A DNA stretch of 64,000 nt from an uncultured Bacteroides sp. (GTDB lineage Bacteria; Bacteroidota; Bacteroidia; Bacteroidales; Bacteroidaceae). The notes under the pieces are model-generated. The model did no database searches and was not told the DNA's origin. It saw only the letters and a program-made list of their open reading frames with translations. Made by a program: the position numbers and the translations under genes. Of this stretch, positions 53,102 to 62,626 are shown one piece after another (position 1 is the first letter of the stretch; every line of letters begins with the position of its first letter). The stretch is from positions 16,454 through 80,453 of the forward strand of contig NZ_CASFWU010000010.1 of assembly GCF_949298305.1 (NCBI RefSeq). Direction: 5' to 3'.

Positions 53102-54004
53102 ATGTCGGGCATGATGGACAAGTTGATGGCGTTGCTTCGCAGCCCCTATCCGGTGCTGGGGAAGCGGTGGAAGACGGTGGTGCTGCCTTCGCTGCTGGTG
53201 TTTTTCATACTATATTTCCTGGAACCTTTCGGCATTTCGCGGATGGAAGGAGCCAAGTTGCCCGTTTTGTCGGGGTTTGCGCTGGTCTCTGCCGCCATGA
53301 TAGCGGTGGTGGTCTGCCTGCTTCCGGCGTTGTTTCCGGCCTGGCACCGCGAGGAGCGGTGGACACTGGGTAAGGACCTGCTGAGCACGCTGCTGATATG
53401 CGTGCTGATAACGTTGGGCAACTGGTGCTATACGGCATGGATGTTCAGTCTGCCGCTGAACTTGTCTTTGCTGGCTGTCTGTTTGCTTTGGATGCTGGTC
53501 ATCAGCCCGTTTCCCATCCTGATTTTCATGATGTGGAACCGCAACCTGCAACTCCGGCACAACCTGCAGGAGGCGATGGAGATGAACGCCCGCCTGGCAG
53601 AGCGGTTGCGGGAGGAGACAGCGGCGGGAGGACAGTCCGGAACAGACAGCCCGAGGGTGGTGCTGGCGGGAGGAACGAAGGAGACCTTCACGCTCGACGC
53701 GGACACATTGCTCTACGCCGAGGCCGAAGGGAACTACGTCCGGCTGAACTGTCTGTCCGCCGACGGCGGCAAGCGCACCTCGAAGCTGTTGCGCATCACG
53801 ATGAAGCAGGCCGAGGAGTCATTGGCCGGGTGTATATATATAATAAGGTGTCACCGCGCCTATCTGGTGAACCTGAAGCGGGTGCTGAAGGTGAGCGGCA
53901 ACGCGCAGGGATACCGTCTGCATCTGGAGGGGTGCGAAGAGGCGGTGCCCGTCTCGCGGGCATACGCCAGGGCGGTGAAGGGCTACTTCGAGAAAGAGGG
54001 GTAG
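53102..54004 (+). CDS. Membrane-bound LytTR-domain transcriptional regulator
   Basis: 300 residues. Four transmembrane helices occupy about 22-150 (VVLPSLLVFFILYFLEPFGI, FALVSAAMIAVVVCLLPALF, DLLSTLLICVLITLGNWCY, LSLLAVCLLWMLVISPFPIL). A short coiled linker (RHNLQEAMEMNARLAERL) leads to a LytTR DNA-binding domain (about 200-298: DTLLYAEAEGNYVRL, IIRCHRAYLVNLKRVLKV). There is no receiver domain, so the signal is probably sensed in the membrane. Start 53102 was chosen over a GTG at 53075 that lies in the -7 box. It immediately precedes the receptor gene. Confidence 0.85.
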   Translation: MSGMMDKLMALLRSPYPVLGKRWKTVVLPSLLVFFILYFLEPFGISRMEGAKLPVLSGFALVSAAMIAVVVCLLPALFPAWHREERWTLGKDLLSTLLICVLITLGNWCYTAWMFSLPLNLSLLAVCLLWMLVISPFPILIFMMWNRNLQLRHNLQEAMEMNARLAERLREETAAGGQSGTDSPRVVLAGGTKETFTLDADTLLYAEAEGNYVRLNCLSADGGKRTSKLLRITMKQAEESLAGCIYIIRCHRAYLVNLKRVLKVSGNAQGYRLHLEGCEEAVPVSRAYARAVKGYFEKEG

Positions 54005-54078
54005 CCGGGAGGGGGACGGACCGGCCGGAGGAGCGCCTCGTGCAAGTGCGTAGCTTTGTCAACCGTCCCTGAAACCGT

Positions 54079-54111
54079 CCGTTCGTCACACGGCGCGAGC
54101 CGTTCGTCACA
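54079..54111. promoter_or_regulatory. Direct repeat with 21-bp spacing, candidate LytTR operator
   Basis: CCGTTCGTCACA occurs at 54079-54090 and again at 54100-54111, exactly 21 bp (two helical turns) apart, on the same strand. It lies 27 bp upstream of the receptor promoter. LytTR regulators classically bind such spaced direct repeats. A third degenerate half-site (CCGTCC) precedes at about 54063. Confidence 0.55.
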
Positions 54112-54137
54112 TATCCGGGCTGTCTGTCCCGGATTTT

Positions 54138-54167
54138 TTTGTATCTGCCCGGCAGTCTCTACTTTTG
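54138..54167 (+). promoter_or_regulatory. Promoter of the TonB-dependent-receptor-like gene
   Basis: TTTG (54138-54141), 18 bp, TACTTTTG (54160-54167), 20 bp before the start codon 54188. Confidence 0.65.
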
Positions 54168-54187
54168 CCTTCGTCAAAACGAAAACG

Positions 54188-56113
54188 ATGCAAGGAAGTA
54201 TGAGACGAATGTGGATGACAGGCATGATGGCCGTCTGTTGCTGGGCTTGTCCGATGGAGGCCGATGCGCAGGCGGTGGTGGCCGATACGGTCTACCTGAG
54301 GCTGAACATAGACAGCGTGGGACTGGAAGAAGTGGTGGTGGAGGGGCGGAAAACGCCACCGGCCAACAGCCGCTGGAGCGACATGCACCCGGTGGAGCTG
54401 GTGACGGTGGGAGGAGCCAACGGCGACCTCTACAAGGCCCTGCAGACCCTGCCCGGCACGCAGGTGCAGGGCGAGAGCGGGCGGCTGCTGGTGCGTGGCG
54501 GGAGCAGCGAGGAGACGCAGACCTTCATTGACGGGATGCACGTGCTCAACCCCTATACCTCGACGGGGCCGGACACGCCCGCCCGCAGCCGCTACTCCAC
54601 GTTCATGTTCAGCGGTATCAACCTGGCCTCGGGCGGTGCGCCGCTGGAGTACGGGCAGGCTCTCTCCGCCGTACTCCCGCTGGAGACGAAGGACAGCAGC
54701 CCCGTCAACAAACTGGGCCTCAACGCCTCGGTGGTGGGAGTGGGAGGGGGCGGCACGCGGGCCTTCGGCAAAGGCTCGCTGTCCGTAGACCTGAACTGCC
54801 AACACCTGGGGCTGTACGACCGCCTCTTCCCCGGAAGGCGCGACTTCGAGGAGCCCTACCGACTGCTGTCCGGGGCGGCACAGCTGCGCCTTGCGACGGG
54901 CGAGGCCACCCTCCTGAAGCTCTACGCGCAATACGACCGGACCGACTTCTCCTCCTACGAGGGCGGCGACCGCCGGCTCTTTGCCCTGGGCGAGGACAAC
55001 GTCTACCTGAACGCCACCTGCCGCCGCCGGGCGGCAGGCCGTTGGGAGTGGTTTGCCGGAGCGGCCTATTCCCGCTATACACGTCAGGTTGCCGGGGCCG
55101 TCCTGGTCGGCGACCGCTGGCTGGAGCGCCGTCAGGAGCTGCATCTGAAGGCCAAGGCGGCTGTCCGTCCCCTGGCCGTGCTGCGCCTGGAGGGCGGGGT
55201 GGAGGGCTACCTCCGCCGCTACGAGGGCACCTACGGCTACGGGGAGGCGGAGCACCGGAGCCGCACGTCGCCCCGCATCGCCGCCGCCTTCCTCTCTGCC
55301 TCCTGTTTCCTGACGGAACGGCTCAAGGCCGAGCTTTCGTTTCGTGGCGAATATACGTTGCCTGCCCGGCGGCCCGAGCTTTCGCCCCGGCTGGCGTTGG
55401 GCTACTTGTGGGGCGAACTCCTGCTGTCGGCCTCGGCGGGACGCTATACGCAGTTGCCCGCCGACACCTGCCTGAGCCGTACTCCCCGCCTGCGCTCCGA
55501 GGTCTGCGTGCAGTACAACGCCGGCATCCGCTACGCCCGCGGCGGGCGCTTCTACAAGGCCGAATGCTATTACAAGGACTATACCCGCCTGGCGCTGGCG
55601 GACGGCGAAGGCTTCAATTCCGGCGGCTACGGGTACAGCAAGGGGATTGACCTCTTCTTCCGCGACGAGGCGACGGTCAGGAACCTGACGTATCAGCTGG
55701 CCTACACCTACAACCTCGCCCGGCGGAAGTACGGGGCGTATGCCGAACTGACCACGCCCCAATACGCCACCCGCCACCACCTGGCCGTGGTGCTGAAGTA
55801 CTCCATCCCCGCCTTGCGCACCATTGTCGGCCTGACGGATACCTACACCAGCGGCCGTCCCTACCACAATCCCGGCCTGCCGGGCCTGATGAACGACGAG
55901 GTGAAGCCTTACAACAGCCTGGACCTGGGGCTGACGTTCATCCCCTGCAAGAAAGTGATTGTCCACGCCTCGGTCACGAACATCCTGGGGCGGCGCAACG
56001 AGTTCGGGCGCGTGGACGGACGTCCGGTGCTGGCGTCCGACGACCGCACTTTCTACGTGGGCATCTTCGTCACCCTCGGGCGGAAGGCCGCCTACGACGT
56101 CTCTAACTTCTGA
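54188..56113 (+). CDS. TonB-dependent-receptor-like outer-membrane protein
   Basis: 641 residues. Signal peptide to about residue 29 (MMAVCCWACPMEADAQA), then a plug domain beginning LEEVVVEGRKTPPA, with VQGESGRLLVRGGSSEETQTFIDGM near 110 (plug core). A beta-barrel follows, ending in KAAYDVSNF (C-terminal aromatic). No N-terminal carboxypeptidase-like domain and no SusD partner; at 641 residues it is short for a receptor, so it belongs to the smaller non-Sus class. The start at 54188 follows the promoter; the frame is open upstream to 54056. It is followed by DUF2141 and a transglutaminase lipoprotein. Confidence 0.85.
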   Translation: MQGSMRRMWMTGMMAVCCWACPMEADAQAVVADTVYLRLNIDSVGLEEVVVEGRKTPPANSRWSDMHPVELVTVGGANGDLYKALQTLPGTQVQGESGRLLVRGGSSEETQTFIDGMHVLNPYTSTGPDTPARSRYSTFMFSGINLASGGAPLEYGQALSAVLPLETKDSSPVNKLGLNASVVGVGGGGTRAFGKGSLSVDLNCQHLGLYDRLFPGRRDFEEPYRLLSGAAQLRLATGEATLLKLYAQYDRTDFSSYEGGDRRLFALGEDNVYLNATCRRRAAGRWEWFAGAAYSRYTRQVAGAVLVGDRWLERRQELHLKAKAAVRPLAVLRLEGGVEGYLRRYEGTYGYGEAEHRSRTSPRIAAAFLSASCFLTERLKAELSFRGEYTLPARRPELSPRLALGYLWGELLLSASAGRYTQLPADTCLSRTPRLRSEVCVQYNAGIRYARGGRFYKAECYYKDYTRLALADGEGFNSGGYGYSKGIDLFFRDEATVRNLTYQLAYTYNLARRKYGAYAELTTPQYATRHHLAVVLKYSIPALRTIVGLTDTYTSGRPYHNPGLPGLMNDEVKPYNSLDLGLTFIPCKKVIVHASVTNILGRRNEFGRVDGRPVLASDDRTFYVGIFVTLGRKAAYDVSNF

Positions 56114-56164
56114 TGCCGGACAGACGCGTCTGCTTTCCGCAGTTCACAGCGGTGTCGGAAGAAG

Positions 56165-56416
56165 GAGACCGGCATGAAAAGTTCACGAGATAGGGGAGAA
56201 AACTTCGTGAGATACCGTAGTAAAGTTGCTGAGATACCGATGAAATCTTAAAACCAAACAGTGGTTTTTACAAACTGCTGTCTGGTTTCTACAAACCATT
56301 GTTCGGTTTCTGCAAACCGCTGTTTGGTTTCGAGAAAAGATACGGATGAAAGCAAGTTTTCTCCCCAATCTCCGGAAGTTTTCTACGGCATCTCGTGAAC
56401 TTTTCATGCCGGTCTC
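56165..56416. repeat. Element with 27-bp perfect terminal inverted repeats enclosing 21-bp units (array G)
   Basis: GAGACCGGCATGAAAAGTTC-ACGAGAT (56165-56191) is repeated as its exact inverse at 56390-56416; a second inverted layer (GGGGAGAAAACTT / AAGTTTTCTCCCC) lies inside. The centre (56250-56334) holds one 22-bp and three 21-bp units built on AAACC...GGTTTCTAC. It fills most of the 374-bp gap 56114-56487. No transposase is encoded. Confidence 0.88.
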
Positions 56417-56487
56417 AGCAGGCGGCTTCCGGCAGGAGATGGAGCAGTGTGTATCAATGAATATAAACCTTTTAAAAACAATTTGTT

Positions 56488-56916
56488 ATGAGAACAATCA
56501 TTTGGGTTGCATGGCTGGCCTTTCAGGGGCTGGCGCAGACAGTGGGCGCCCAGGAAGGGGGCTCGCTGACGTTGACCATCGAGGTGCGCGACGTGGAGAA
56601 GGCCCGGGGGCAGCTGTACGTGGCGTTCTATTCATCCGGGGAGAATTTCCTGAAGAAGCCGCTGACGGGCCTGCGGGTGGAAGTGGACGGCGGGGCGGTT
56701 GCCGTTCCCTGCCGCGGACTGCCGGCGGGCGAATATGCCTTCTCGCTCTTCCTGGACGAGAACGGCAACGGTCGGCTCGACACGGGCGCCTTCGGCATCC
56801 CGACGGAGAAGTACGCCTTCAGCAACGACGCCGAAGGGGTGATGGGGCCGCCTTCGTATGAGAAATGTCGCTTCACGCTGTCCGCAGACACGACTTTAGT
56901 GGTGCATTTGAGGTGA
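56488..56916 (+). CDS. DUF2141 exported protein
   Basis: 142 residues: signal peptide MRTIIWVAWLAFQGLAQTVGA, then a beta-rich domain with EVRDVEKARGQLYVAFYSSGENFLKKP and a calcium-site-like DENGNGRLDTG (about 91) followed by FGIPTEKYAFSNDA. This pattern is characteristic of DUF2141, which often accompanies TonB-dependent receptors. Periplasmic or surface role unknown. Confidence 0.85.
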   Translation: MRTIIWVAWLAFQGLAQTVGAQEGGSLTLTIEVRDVEKARGQLYVAFYSSGENFLKKPLTGLRVEVDGGAVAVPCRGLPAGEYAFSLFLDENGNGRLDTGAFGIPTEKYAFSNDAEGVMGPPSYEKCRFTLSADTTLVVHLR

Positions 56917-56967
56917 TTTTAGGATTTTATTCCTTACATTTGTGGCATAACCTTAATAGACGACATT

Positions 56968-59634
56968 ATGAGATTTGTTGCACAACTTTTGGGGACGGTC
57001 GGGCTGCTATGCCTCATGGCCTCCTGTGGTAATTCCCATTTCATGACAGACACCGCCTACAGGCAGCGCGTGGAGCAGGACCTGGAGCAGAAGAAGGCCC
57101 TGATGGCGGAGGGTGACCTGTTCGGCATCTTCGACACCGACCTGGATACGTATGAGCGCGAGGCGCTGGAGTTTCTTTATGCCTACATGCCGCTGGCCGA
57201 CATTGCGGACTATCCGGGCGACTTCCATCTGATGAACGTGCGGGCGGCGCGCCGTGCGGCCGAGGAGATGCCGTGGGGCGACCGGGTGCCCGAAGACCTG
57301 TTCCGCCACTTCGTGCTGCCCGTCAGGGTGAACAACGAGAACCTGGACAGCGCGCGGGTGGTGTTCTACGACGAGCTGAAGGACCGCGTGAAGTCGCTCT
57401 CGCTCTACGACGCCATCCTCGAGGTGAACCACTGGTGCCACGAGAAGGTGGTCTACACGCCTTCCGACTCGCGCACCAGTGCGCCGCTGGCCACGGTGCG
57501 CACGGCCTACGGGCGCTGCGGCGAAGAGTCCACGTTCCTGGTGGCCGCCCTCCGCTCGGTGGGCATCCCTGCCCGCCAGGTCTATACGCCTCGCTGGGCG
57601 CATACGGACGACAACCATGCCTGGGTGGAGGCCTGGGCCGACGGCAAGTGGTATTTCCTCGGCGCCTGCGAGCCCGAGCCGGTGCTCAACCTGGGGTGGT
57701 TCAACGCTCCCGCCAGTCGTGGTATGCTGATGCACACCAAGGTGTTCGGCCGCTACGAGGGGCCGGAGGAGGTGATGGCCGTGACGCCCAACTATACGGA
57801 AATCAACGTGATAGAGAACTATGCCCCCGAAGCGGCCAAGGCCGTGGTGACGGTGGTGGACGGCGCGGGCAGTCCCGTGCCCGACGCGCTGGTGGAGTTC
57901 AAGCTCTATAACTATGCCGAGTTCTACACCGTGGCCCGCAAGCAGACGGACGCCTCCGGCAAGGCCTTCCTGACGGCGGGCAAGGGCGACATGATGGTGT
58001 GGGCCTCGAAGGACGGCAAGTTCGGTTACGCCAAGCTCTCCTTCGGCAAGGACAGCGAACTGACGGTGAAGATGGACCGCGTGCCCGGCGAAAGCTATGC
58101 CGTGGACTTCGACATCGTGCCGCCCGCGGAGAATGCCGACCTGCCGGCCGTCACGCCCGAGCAGCGCGCCGAGAACGACCGCCGCATGGCGCACGAGGAC
58201 TCCATCCGCAACGCCTACGTGGCTACCTTCATGACGGACGAGAAGGCGCGCGAGTTTGCCAGGATGTACAAGCTGGACCCCGACGCCACGGCCCGCCTGC
58301 TGGTGGCCTCGCGCGGCAACCACGCCACCCTCACCAACTTCATGGCCCGCCTGCGCTCCGAGAAGTCCAAGAAGGGCGGCTTCGACCTGCTGCAGCGCAT
58401 CTCGGCCAAGGACCTGCGCGACGTGAAGCTGGAGGTGCTGATGGACCACATGCAGTCGCGCGTGCGCACCGGTGCCGACCTCTTCAACCGCTTTGTGCGC
58501 AATCCGCGCGTCAGCAACGAACTGCTCACTCCCTATAAGGCCTTCTTCACCAAGGCCATTCCCGAGTCCGATGCGCAGGCTTTCGAGGCCGACCCCTCCA
58601 AGCTGGTGGCCTGGGTGGCCGACAACATCCGCGTGGATGCCGAGTGCAACCTGGGCGGTGCGCCCATTTCGCCCGCAGGCGTGTGGAAGGCCCGCCTGGC
58701 CGATGCCCACAGCCGCGACATCTTCTTCGTGTCCATGGCCCGCAGTCTGGGCATCCCCGCCCGCATTGACGAGGTGACGGGCAAGGTGCAGCTGTTGTCT
58801 GAGGACGGGGCGGTGGATGTGGACTTCGGCTCCACGGAGCAGACGGCCTCGCAGACCGGCCGCCTGGTGGCAGGCTACAAGCCCATCCAGTCGCTGGACA
58901 ATCCCAAGTATTACTCGCACTTCTCCATCTCCCGCATCACGGAGCAGGGCAACCTGCAACTGCTCTCCTACGACGAGGGTGATGCCGACATGGGCGGCGG
59001 CGCCACCTGGAGCAACCTGCTGAAGGACGGCACCCCGCTGGATGCAGGCAACTATCTGCTGGTGACGGGCACCCGTCTGGCCAGCGGCGCGGTACTGGCA
59101 CGTGCGGCCTTCTTCACCATCGAGGCGGGCAAGACCACCCGGCTGGAGCTGGTGATGCGCGAGAGCCGGGACGAAGTGCAGGTCATCGGCAGCTTCAATT
59201 CGGAGTCGCTCTTCACACAGTTGCCCGAGGCCGGTTCCGGCAAGTCCAGTGTCCTGCAGGCCTGCGGACGCGGCTACTTCGTGATTGGCGTCCTGGGCGT
59301 CAACCAGGAGCCCACCAACCACGCCTTGCGCGACATTGCCGCCCTGAAGGATGACCTGGAGAAGTGGGGACGCAAGATGGTGCTCCTCTTCCCCGACGAG
59401 AGCCAGTACAGGAAATACCGTGCGGCCGACTTCCCCGGCCTGCCTTCCACCATCATCTATGGCATCGACACGGAGGGCATCGGCAACCAGATTGCGGAGA
59501 ACATGAAGCTGAAACACAAGGACTCGCTGCCGATATTCATCATTGCCGACACGTTCAACCGCGTGGTATTCGTCTCCCAAGGCTATACCATCGGCCTGGG
59601 CGAACAGCTGATGCGCACGGTGAAGGGACTGTAG
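56968..59634 (+). CDS. Transglutaminase-like lipoprotein, 888 aa
   Basis: Lipoprotein signal (LLGTVGLLCLMASC, lipobox MASC). A papain-like transglutaminase core spans about 120-245: Cys near 185 in YGRCGEESTFLVAALRSVGI, His near 217 in DDNHAWVEAW, acidic residue in LGACEPE. Downstream are a beta-sandwich (about 285-370) and a long C-terminal part with a second weaker DAxSRDIFFVSMARSLGIPAR segment near 575-590, reminiscent of another transglutaminase-like half, and a thioredoxin-fold-like tail (VVFVSQGYTIGLGEQL). Possibly a peptidase or amidase rather than a crosslinker. 51 bp after DUF2141. Confidence 0.8.
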   Translation: MRFVAQLLGTVGLLCLMASCGNSHFMTDTAYRQRVEQDLEQKKALMAEGDLFGIFDTDLDTYEREALEFLYAYMPLADIADYPGDFHLMNVRAARRAAEEMPWGDRVPEDLFRHFVLPVRVNNENLDSARVVFYDELKDRVKSLSLYDAILEVNHWCHEKVVYTPSDSRTSAPLATVRTAYGRCGEESTFLVAALRSVGIPARQVYTPRWAHTDDNHAWVEAWADGKWYFLGACEPEPVLNLGWFNAPASRGMLMHTKVFGRYEGPEEVMAVTPNYTEINVIENYAPEAAKAVVTVVDGAGSPVPDALVEFKLYNYAEFYTVARKQTDASGKAFLTAGKGDMMVWASKDGKFGYAKLSFGKDSELTVKMDRVPGESYAVDFDIVPPAENADLPAVTPEQRAENDRRMAHEDSIRNAYVATFMTDEKAREFARMYKLDPDATARLLVASRGNHATLTNFMARLRSEKSKKGGFDLLQRISAKDLRDVKLEVLMDHMQSRVRTGADLFNRFVRNPRVSNELLTPYKAFFTKAIPESDAQAFEADPSKLVAWVADNIRVDAECNLGGAPISPAGVWKARLADAHSRDIFFVSMARSLGIPARIDEVTGKVQLLSEDGAVDVDFGSTEQTASQTGRLVAGYKPIQSLDNPKYYSHFSISRITEQGNLQLLSYDEGDADMGGGATWSNLLKDGTPLDAGNYLLVTGTRLASGAVLARAAFFTIEAGKTTRLELVMRESRDEVQVIGSFNSESLFTQLPEAGSGKSSVLQACGRGYFVIGVLGVNQEPTNHALRDIAALKDDLEKWGRKMVLLFPDESQYRKYRAADFPGLPSTIIYGIDTEGIGNQIAENMKLKHKDSLPIFIIADTFNRVVFVSQGYTIGLGEQLMRTVKGL

Positions 59635-59662
59635 CCTGAACATAGAGTTCAATAGCCGGAAT

Positions 59663-59788
59663 AAAAGAACGGGATGGCACACAGAGGACACTGATGATGC
59701 AGATTTTCACAGATTATATTTTAGACTACATTCCAATCTGTGGTTATCTGTATCATCAGTGTCCTCTGTGTGCCATCCGTTCTTTTCA
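59663..59788. repeat. Long palindrome (about 52-bp arms) between convergent genes
   Basis: The left arm AAAAGAACGGGATGGCACAC.. and the right arm ..TGCCATCCGTTCTTTT are nearly perfect inverses with one 1-nt indel and about four mismatches; the loop is about 22 nt. The right end reaches the cutC stop codon. Probably serves as a bidirectional terminator; related in sequence to the CACAGAGGACAC-type elements at 30047. Confidence 0.85.
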
Positions 59789-60541
59789 AGCCTGTTTGTC
59801 CAGAGCCCCGATGGTCGCCTTGACCCGCCTGGCGGTAGTGATGGGGCGGCTGTACTCCTCGATGCAGACCGTTCCGCCCATGGAGACTTGCGGATTGCGG
59901 AAGCTCATGCCGCTCTCTGTCTGCTCGCGGGCGGAGAAGTGGAATTCATGGATGCCCGTCTCGCGGGCTATGTGGGCTATGTTGCTTTCGTTCACGCCGC
60001 AGCCAGCCAGCAGGATGATGCGTCCGTCGGCCTGGCGTTGCAGTTCCTTCAGCAGAGGGATGCCCTGGGCGGCGGTGGCTTGCTGGCCCGAGGTGAGGAT
60101 GCGGTGGCAGCCCAGGCCGATGATGTCCTCCAGCGCCTGCTGCGGGTTGCGGCACACGTCGAAGGCGCGGTGGAAGGTGACGGACATACCTTCGGCGGCC
60201 TCCATCAGCTGGCGCATCAGCACCAGGTCTACATCGCCTTCGGGTGTCAGGCAGCCGAAGACCACGCCGTCCGCTCCCAGGCGGCGGGCATTGTCCACGT
60301 CCTTCAGCATGATGCGCTGTTCGAGGGGAGAGTAGAGGAAATCACCTCCGCGCGGGCGGATGATGACGTGCAGGCGGGTTTCTTTCAGCACTTCGCGGGC
60401 CAGGGTGATGTCGCCATACGAAGGGGTGGTGCCCCCTTCGGGGATGCCGGCGCAGAGCTCCACGCGGTTGGCGCCTCCGGCCTGTGCGGCCAGGCAACTC
60501 TCTACGGAGTTGGCGCAGACTTCAAACAGATAACGGTTCAT
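59786..60541 (-). CDS. cutC: CutC family protein
   Basis: A 251-residue TIM-barrel protein. Typical CutC segments are FEVCANSVESCLAAQAGGAN, RVELCAGIPEGGTTPS, VIIRPRGGDFLYS, GVVFGCLTPEGDVD, TFHRAFDVCRNP and ILTSGQQATAAQG. Originally linked to copper homeostasis, though the molecular activity remains unclear. Start 60541 (MNRYLFEVCANS) is the family N-terminus. Confidence 0.9.
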   Translation of the reverse strand: MNRYLFEVCANSVESCLAAQAGGANRVELCAGIPEGGTTPSYGDITLAREVLKETRLHVIIRPRGGDFLYSPLEQRIMLKDVDNARRLGADGVVFGCLTPEGDVDLVLMRQLMEAAEGMSVTFHRAFDVCRNPQQALEDIIGLGCHRILTSGQQATAAQGIPLLKELQRQADGRIILLAGCGVNESNIAHIARETGIHEFHFSAREQTESGMSFRNPQVSMGGTVCIEEYSRPITTARRVKATIGALDKQA

Positions 60542-60644
60542 GGTTGTGTAGGGTATTGAGGCAGACAAGGGGACCCAGTTTTCAGTCCACAGGCGTGGTG
60601 GAGCTGGCAACTTTGTCCCCTTGTCAAACAGCGGTTAGTATTCT

Positions 60645-62183
60645 TTACTTGGCGTAGCTTACGGCGCGTGTCTCGCGGATGACGGTAATCTTCACCTGAC
60701 CCGGATAGGTCATCTCATCCTGTATCTTCTTGGCAATTTCGCCCGAGAGGCTTTCCGTCTGCTTGTCGTCAATCTTGTCGGCACCGACAATGACGCGCAG
60801 TTCGCGGCCGGCCTGGATGGCGTAGGTCTTGGTTACGCCCGGATAGGACATGGCCAGTTGTTCGAGGTCGTTGAGGCGCTTGATGTAGGCTTCCACAATC
60901 TCGCGGCGTGCGCCGGGGCGTGCACCGGAGATGGCGTCGCACACCTGTACGATGGGTGCCAGCAGGCTGGTCATCTCCACCTCGTCGTGGTGGGCGCCGA
61001 TGGCGTTGCAGATGTCGGGTTTCTCCTTGAACTTCTCGGCCAGCTTCATGCCGTAGAGTGCGTGCGGCAGTTCGGGCTCTTCGTCGGGCACCTTGCCGAT
61101 GTCGTGCAGCAGGCCGGCGCGTTTGGCCTTCTTGGGGTTCAGACCCAGTTCCGATGCCATGACGGCGCAGAGGTTGGCCGTCTCGCGGGCGTGCTGGAGC
61201 AGGTTCTGTCCGTAGGACGAGCGGTATTTCATCTTTCCGATGATGCGTATCAGTTCGGGGTGCAGGCCGTGGATGCCCAGGTCGATGGTGGTGCGCTTGC
61301 CGGTCTCGATGATTTCCTCCTCGACCTGCTTGCGTACCTTGGCCACCACTTCCTCGATGCGGGCGGGGTGGATGCGGCCGTCGGTCACCAGCTGGTGCAG
61401 GGCCAGGCGGGCAATCTCGCGGCGCACGGGGTCGAAGGCGGAGAGCACGATGGCTTCGGGGGTGTCGTCCACCACGATTTCCACACCCGTTGCGGCCTCC
61501 AGCGCGCGGATGTTGCGGCCTTCGCGGCCGATGATGCGTCCCTTGATTTCGTCCGACTCAATGTGGAATACGGTGACGGAGTTCTCGATGGCGGTTTCGG
61601 TGGCCACCCGCTGGATGGACTGGATGACGATGCGCTTGGCTTCCTTGCTGGCCGTCAGTTTGGCGTCGTCCACGATGTCGTTGATGTAGGACTGCGCCTG
61701 GCTCTTGGCCTCTTCCTTCAGCGATTCCACCATGCGCTCCTTGGCTTCTTCGGCCGAGAGGCCCGAGATGGCTTCCAGCTTCTCTATCTCCTGGCGTTGC
61801 AGGTTCTCCAGTTCTTCTTTCTTCTTGTCGATGATGACCAGCTGTGCCTCCAGGTTTTCCTTGACGGCTTCGGCTTCCATCTTCTTGCGTTGTATCTCTT
61901 CCTGGCGTTGGTTCAGCACCAGTTCGCGTTGTTTCAGCTTGTTTTCGGCCTGTTGGATTTTCTGGTTCCGCTGGGCGACTTCCTTTTCCAAGTCGGCCTT
62001 CTTGTTCAGGAATTTTTCCTTGACTTCCAGCAACTTGTTCTTTTTGATTACTTCGGCTTCTGCTTCGGCGTCCTTCAGGATACCCTCGTATTTGGATTTC
62101 AGTCCGTGCTTGAAGAACAGGTACGAGACTAATCCTCCGACGAGGAAGCAGGCAATGGATACTACTATCGTAACTACTGTCAT
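60645..62183 (-). CDS. rny: Ribonuclease Y
   Basis: 512 residues in the canonical order: N-terminal membrane helix (3-22), a long coiled coil (about 30-190), KH domain (about 200-265, [20 protein letters not shown]) and HD domain (about 325-425, [17 protein letters not shown] with the metal-binding HD pair near 359). Endoribonuclease that initiates mRNA decay at the membrane. Preceded by zapA on the same strand with a terminator between. Confidence 0.95.
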   Translation of the reverse strand: MTVVTIVVSIACFLVGGLVSYLFFKHGLKSKYEGILKDAEAEAEVIKKNKLLEVKEKFLNKKADLEKEVAQRNQKIQQAENKLKQRELVLNQRQEEIQRKKMEAEAVKENLEAQLVIIDKKKEELENLQRQEIEKLEAISGLSAEEAKERMVESLKEEAKSQAQSYINDIVDDAKLTASKEAKRIVIQSIQRVATETAIENSVTVFHIESDEIKGRIIGREGRNIRALEAATGVEIVVDDTPEAIVLSAFDPVRREIARLALHQLVTDGRIHPARIEEVVAKVRKQVEEEIIETGKRTTIDLGIHGLHPELIRIIGKMKYRSSYGQNLLQHARETANLCAVMASELGLNPKKAKRAGLLHDIGKVPDEEPELPHALYGMKLAEKFKEKPDICNAIGAHHDEVEMTSLLAPIVQVCDAISGARPGARREIVEAYIKRLNDLEQLAMSYPGVTKTYAIQAGRELRVIVGADKIDDKQTESLSGEIAKKIQDEMTYPGQVKITVIRETRAVSYAK

Positions 62184-62211
62184 TTTGATTAGTTTTTAAA
62201 GTATATAAATA

Positions 62212-62265
62212 AAAAAAGCACTGCATAAAAGTCCGTTCCCTTGCGGGGGACTTTTGTACAGTGCG
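62212..62265 (-). terminator. Intrinsic terminator between zapA and rny
   Basis: GCACTG..CAAAAGTCC pairs with GGACTTTT..CAGTGC and is followed on the minus strand by seven T (62218-62212). It sits 29 bp before the rny start, so rny is either expressed from readthrough or from its own signals inside this region. Confidence 0.88.
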
Positions 62266-62316
62266 TGTATTTTTCGTCTTATAACGGTACTTCCGGAGGA
62301 GGATGGACACAGCCCT

Positions 62317-62616
62317 TTATGGTTGCTCTCTGAAGTAGTGTTCCAATTCCTCTGTCAGTTCCTTTATCTTGGCAGTATAGGGTTCAGTATCATTGCGCTG
62401 CTTCTGTTGCAGGTTCTCCAGAGCGAACTGATAGGCCACCATGGCCATGATTCTCTCAAGAGGTACGTTCTGATAACGCTCCCGATACGCATTGAGCCGA
62501 ATATCTACCTGCTTGGCGGCTTCCCTTACCATTTCTTCCTCTTCCCGTCTGATGGTGATGGGAAAGGAGGCGCCGGCCATGTGCAGATTTATTTTTATCT
62601 TATCGTTCATACACAT
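62317..62616 (-). CDS. zapA: Cell division protein ZapA
   Basis: 99 residues: KINLHMAGASFPITIRREEEE at the N-terminus, then the long helix VREAAKQVDIRLNAYRERYQ and a C-terminal coiled coil, the ZapA layout. Stabilises FtsZ polymers. It is 10 bp downstream of the coiled-coil gene and upstream of rny. Confidence 0.88.
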   Translation of the reverse strand: MCMNDKIKINLHMAGASFPITIRREEEEMVREAAKQVDIRLNAYRERYQNVPLERIMAMVAYQFALENLQQKQRNDTEPYTAKIKELTEELEHYFREQP

Positions 62617-62626
62617 CTATTCCTTC

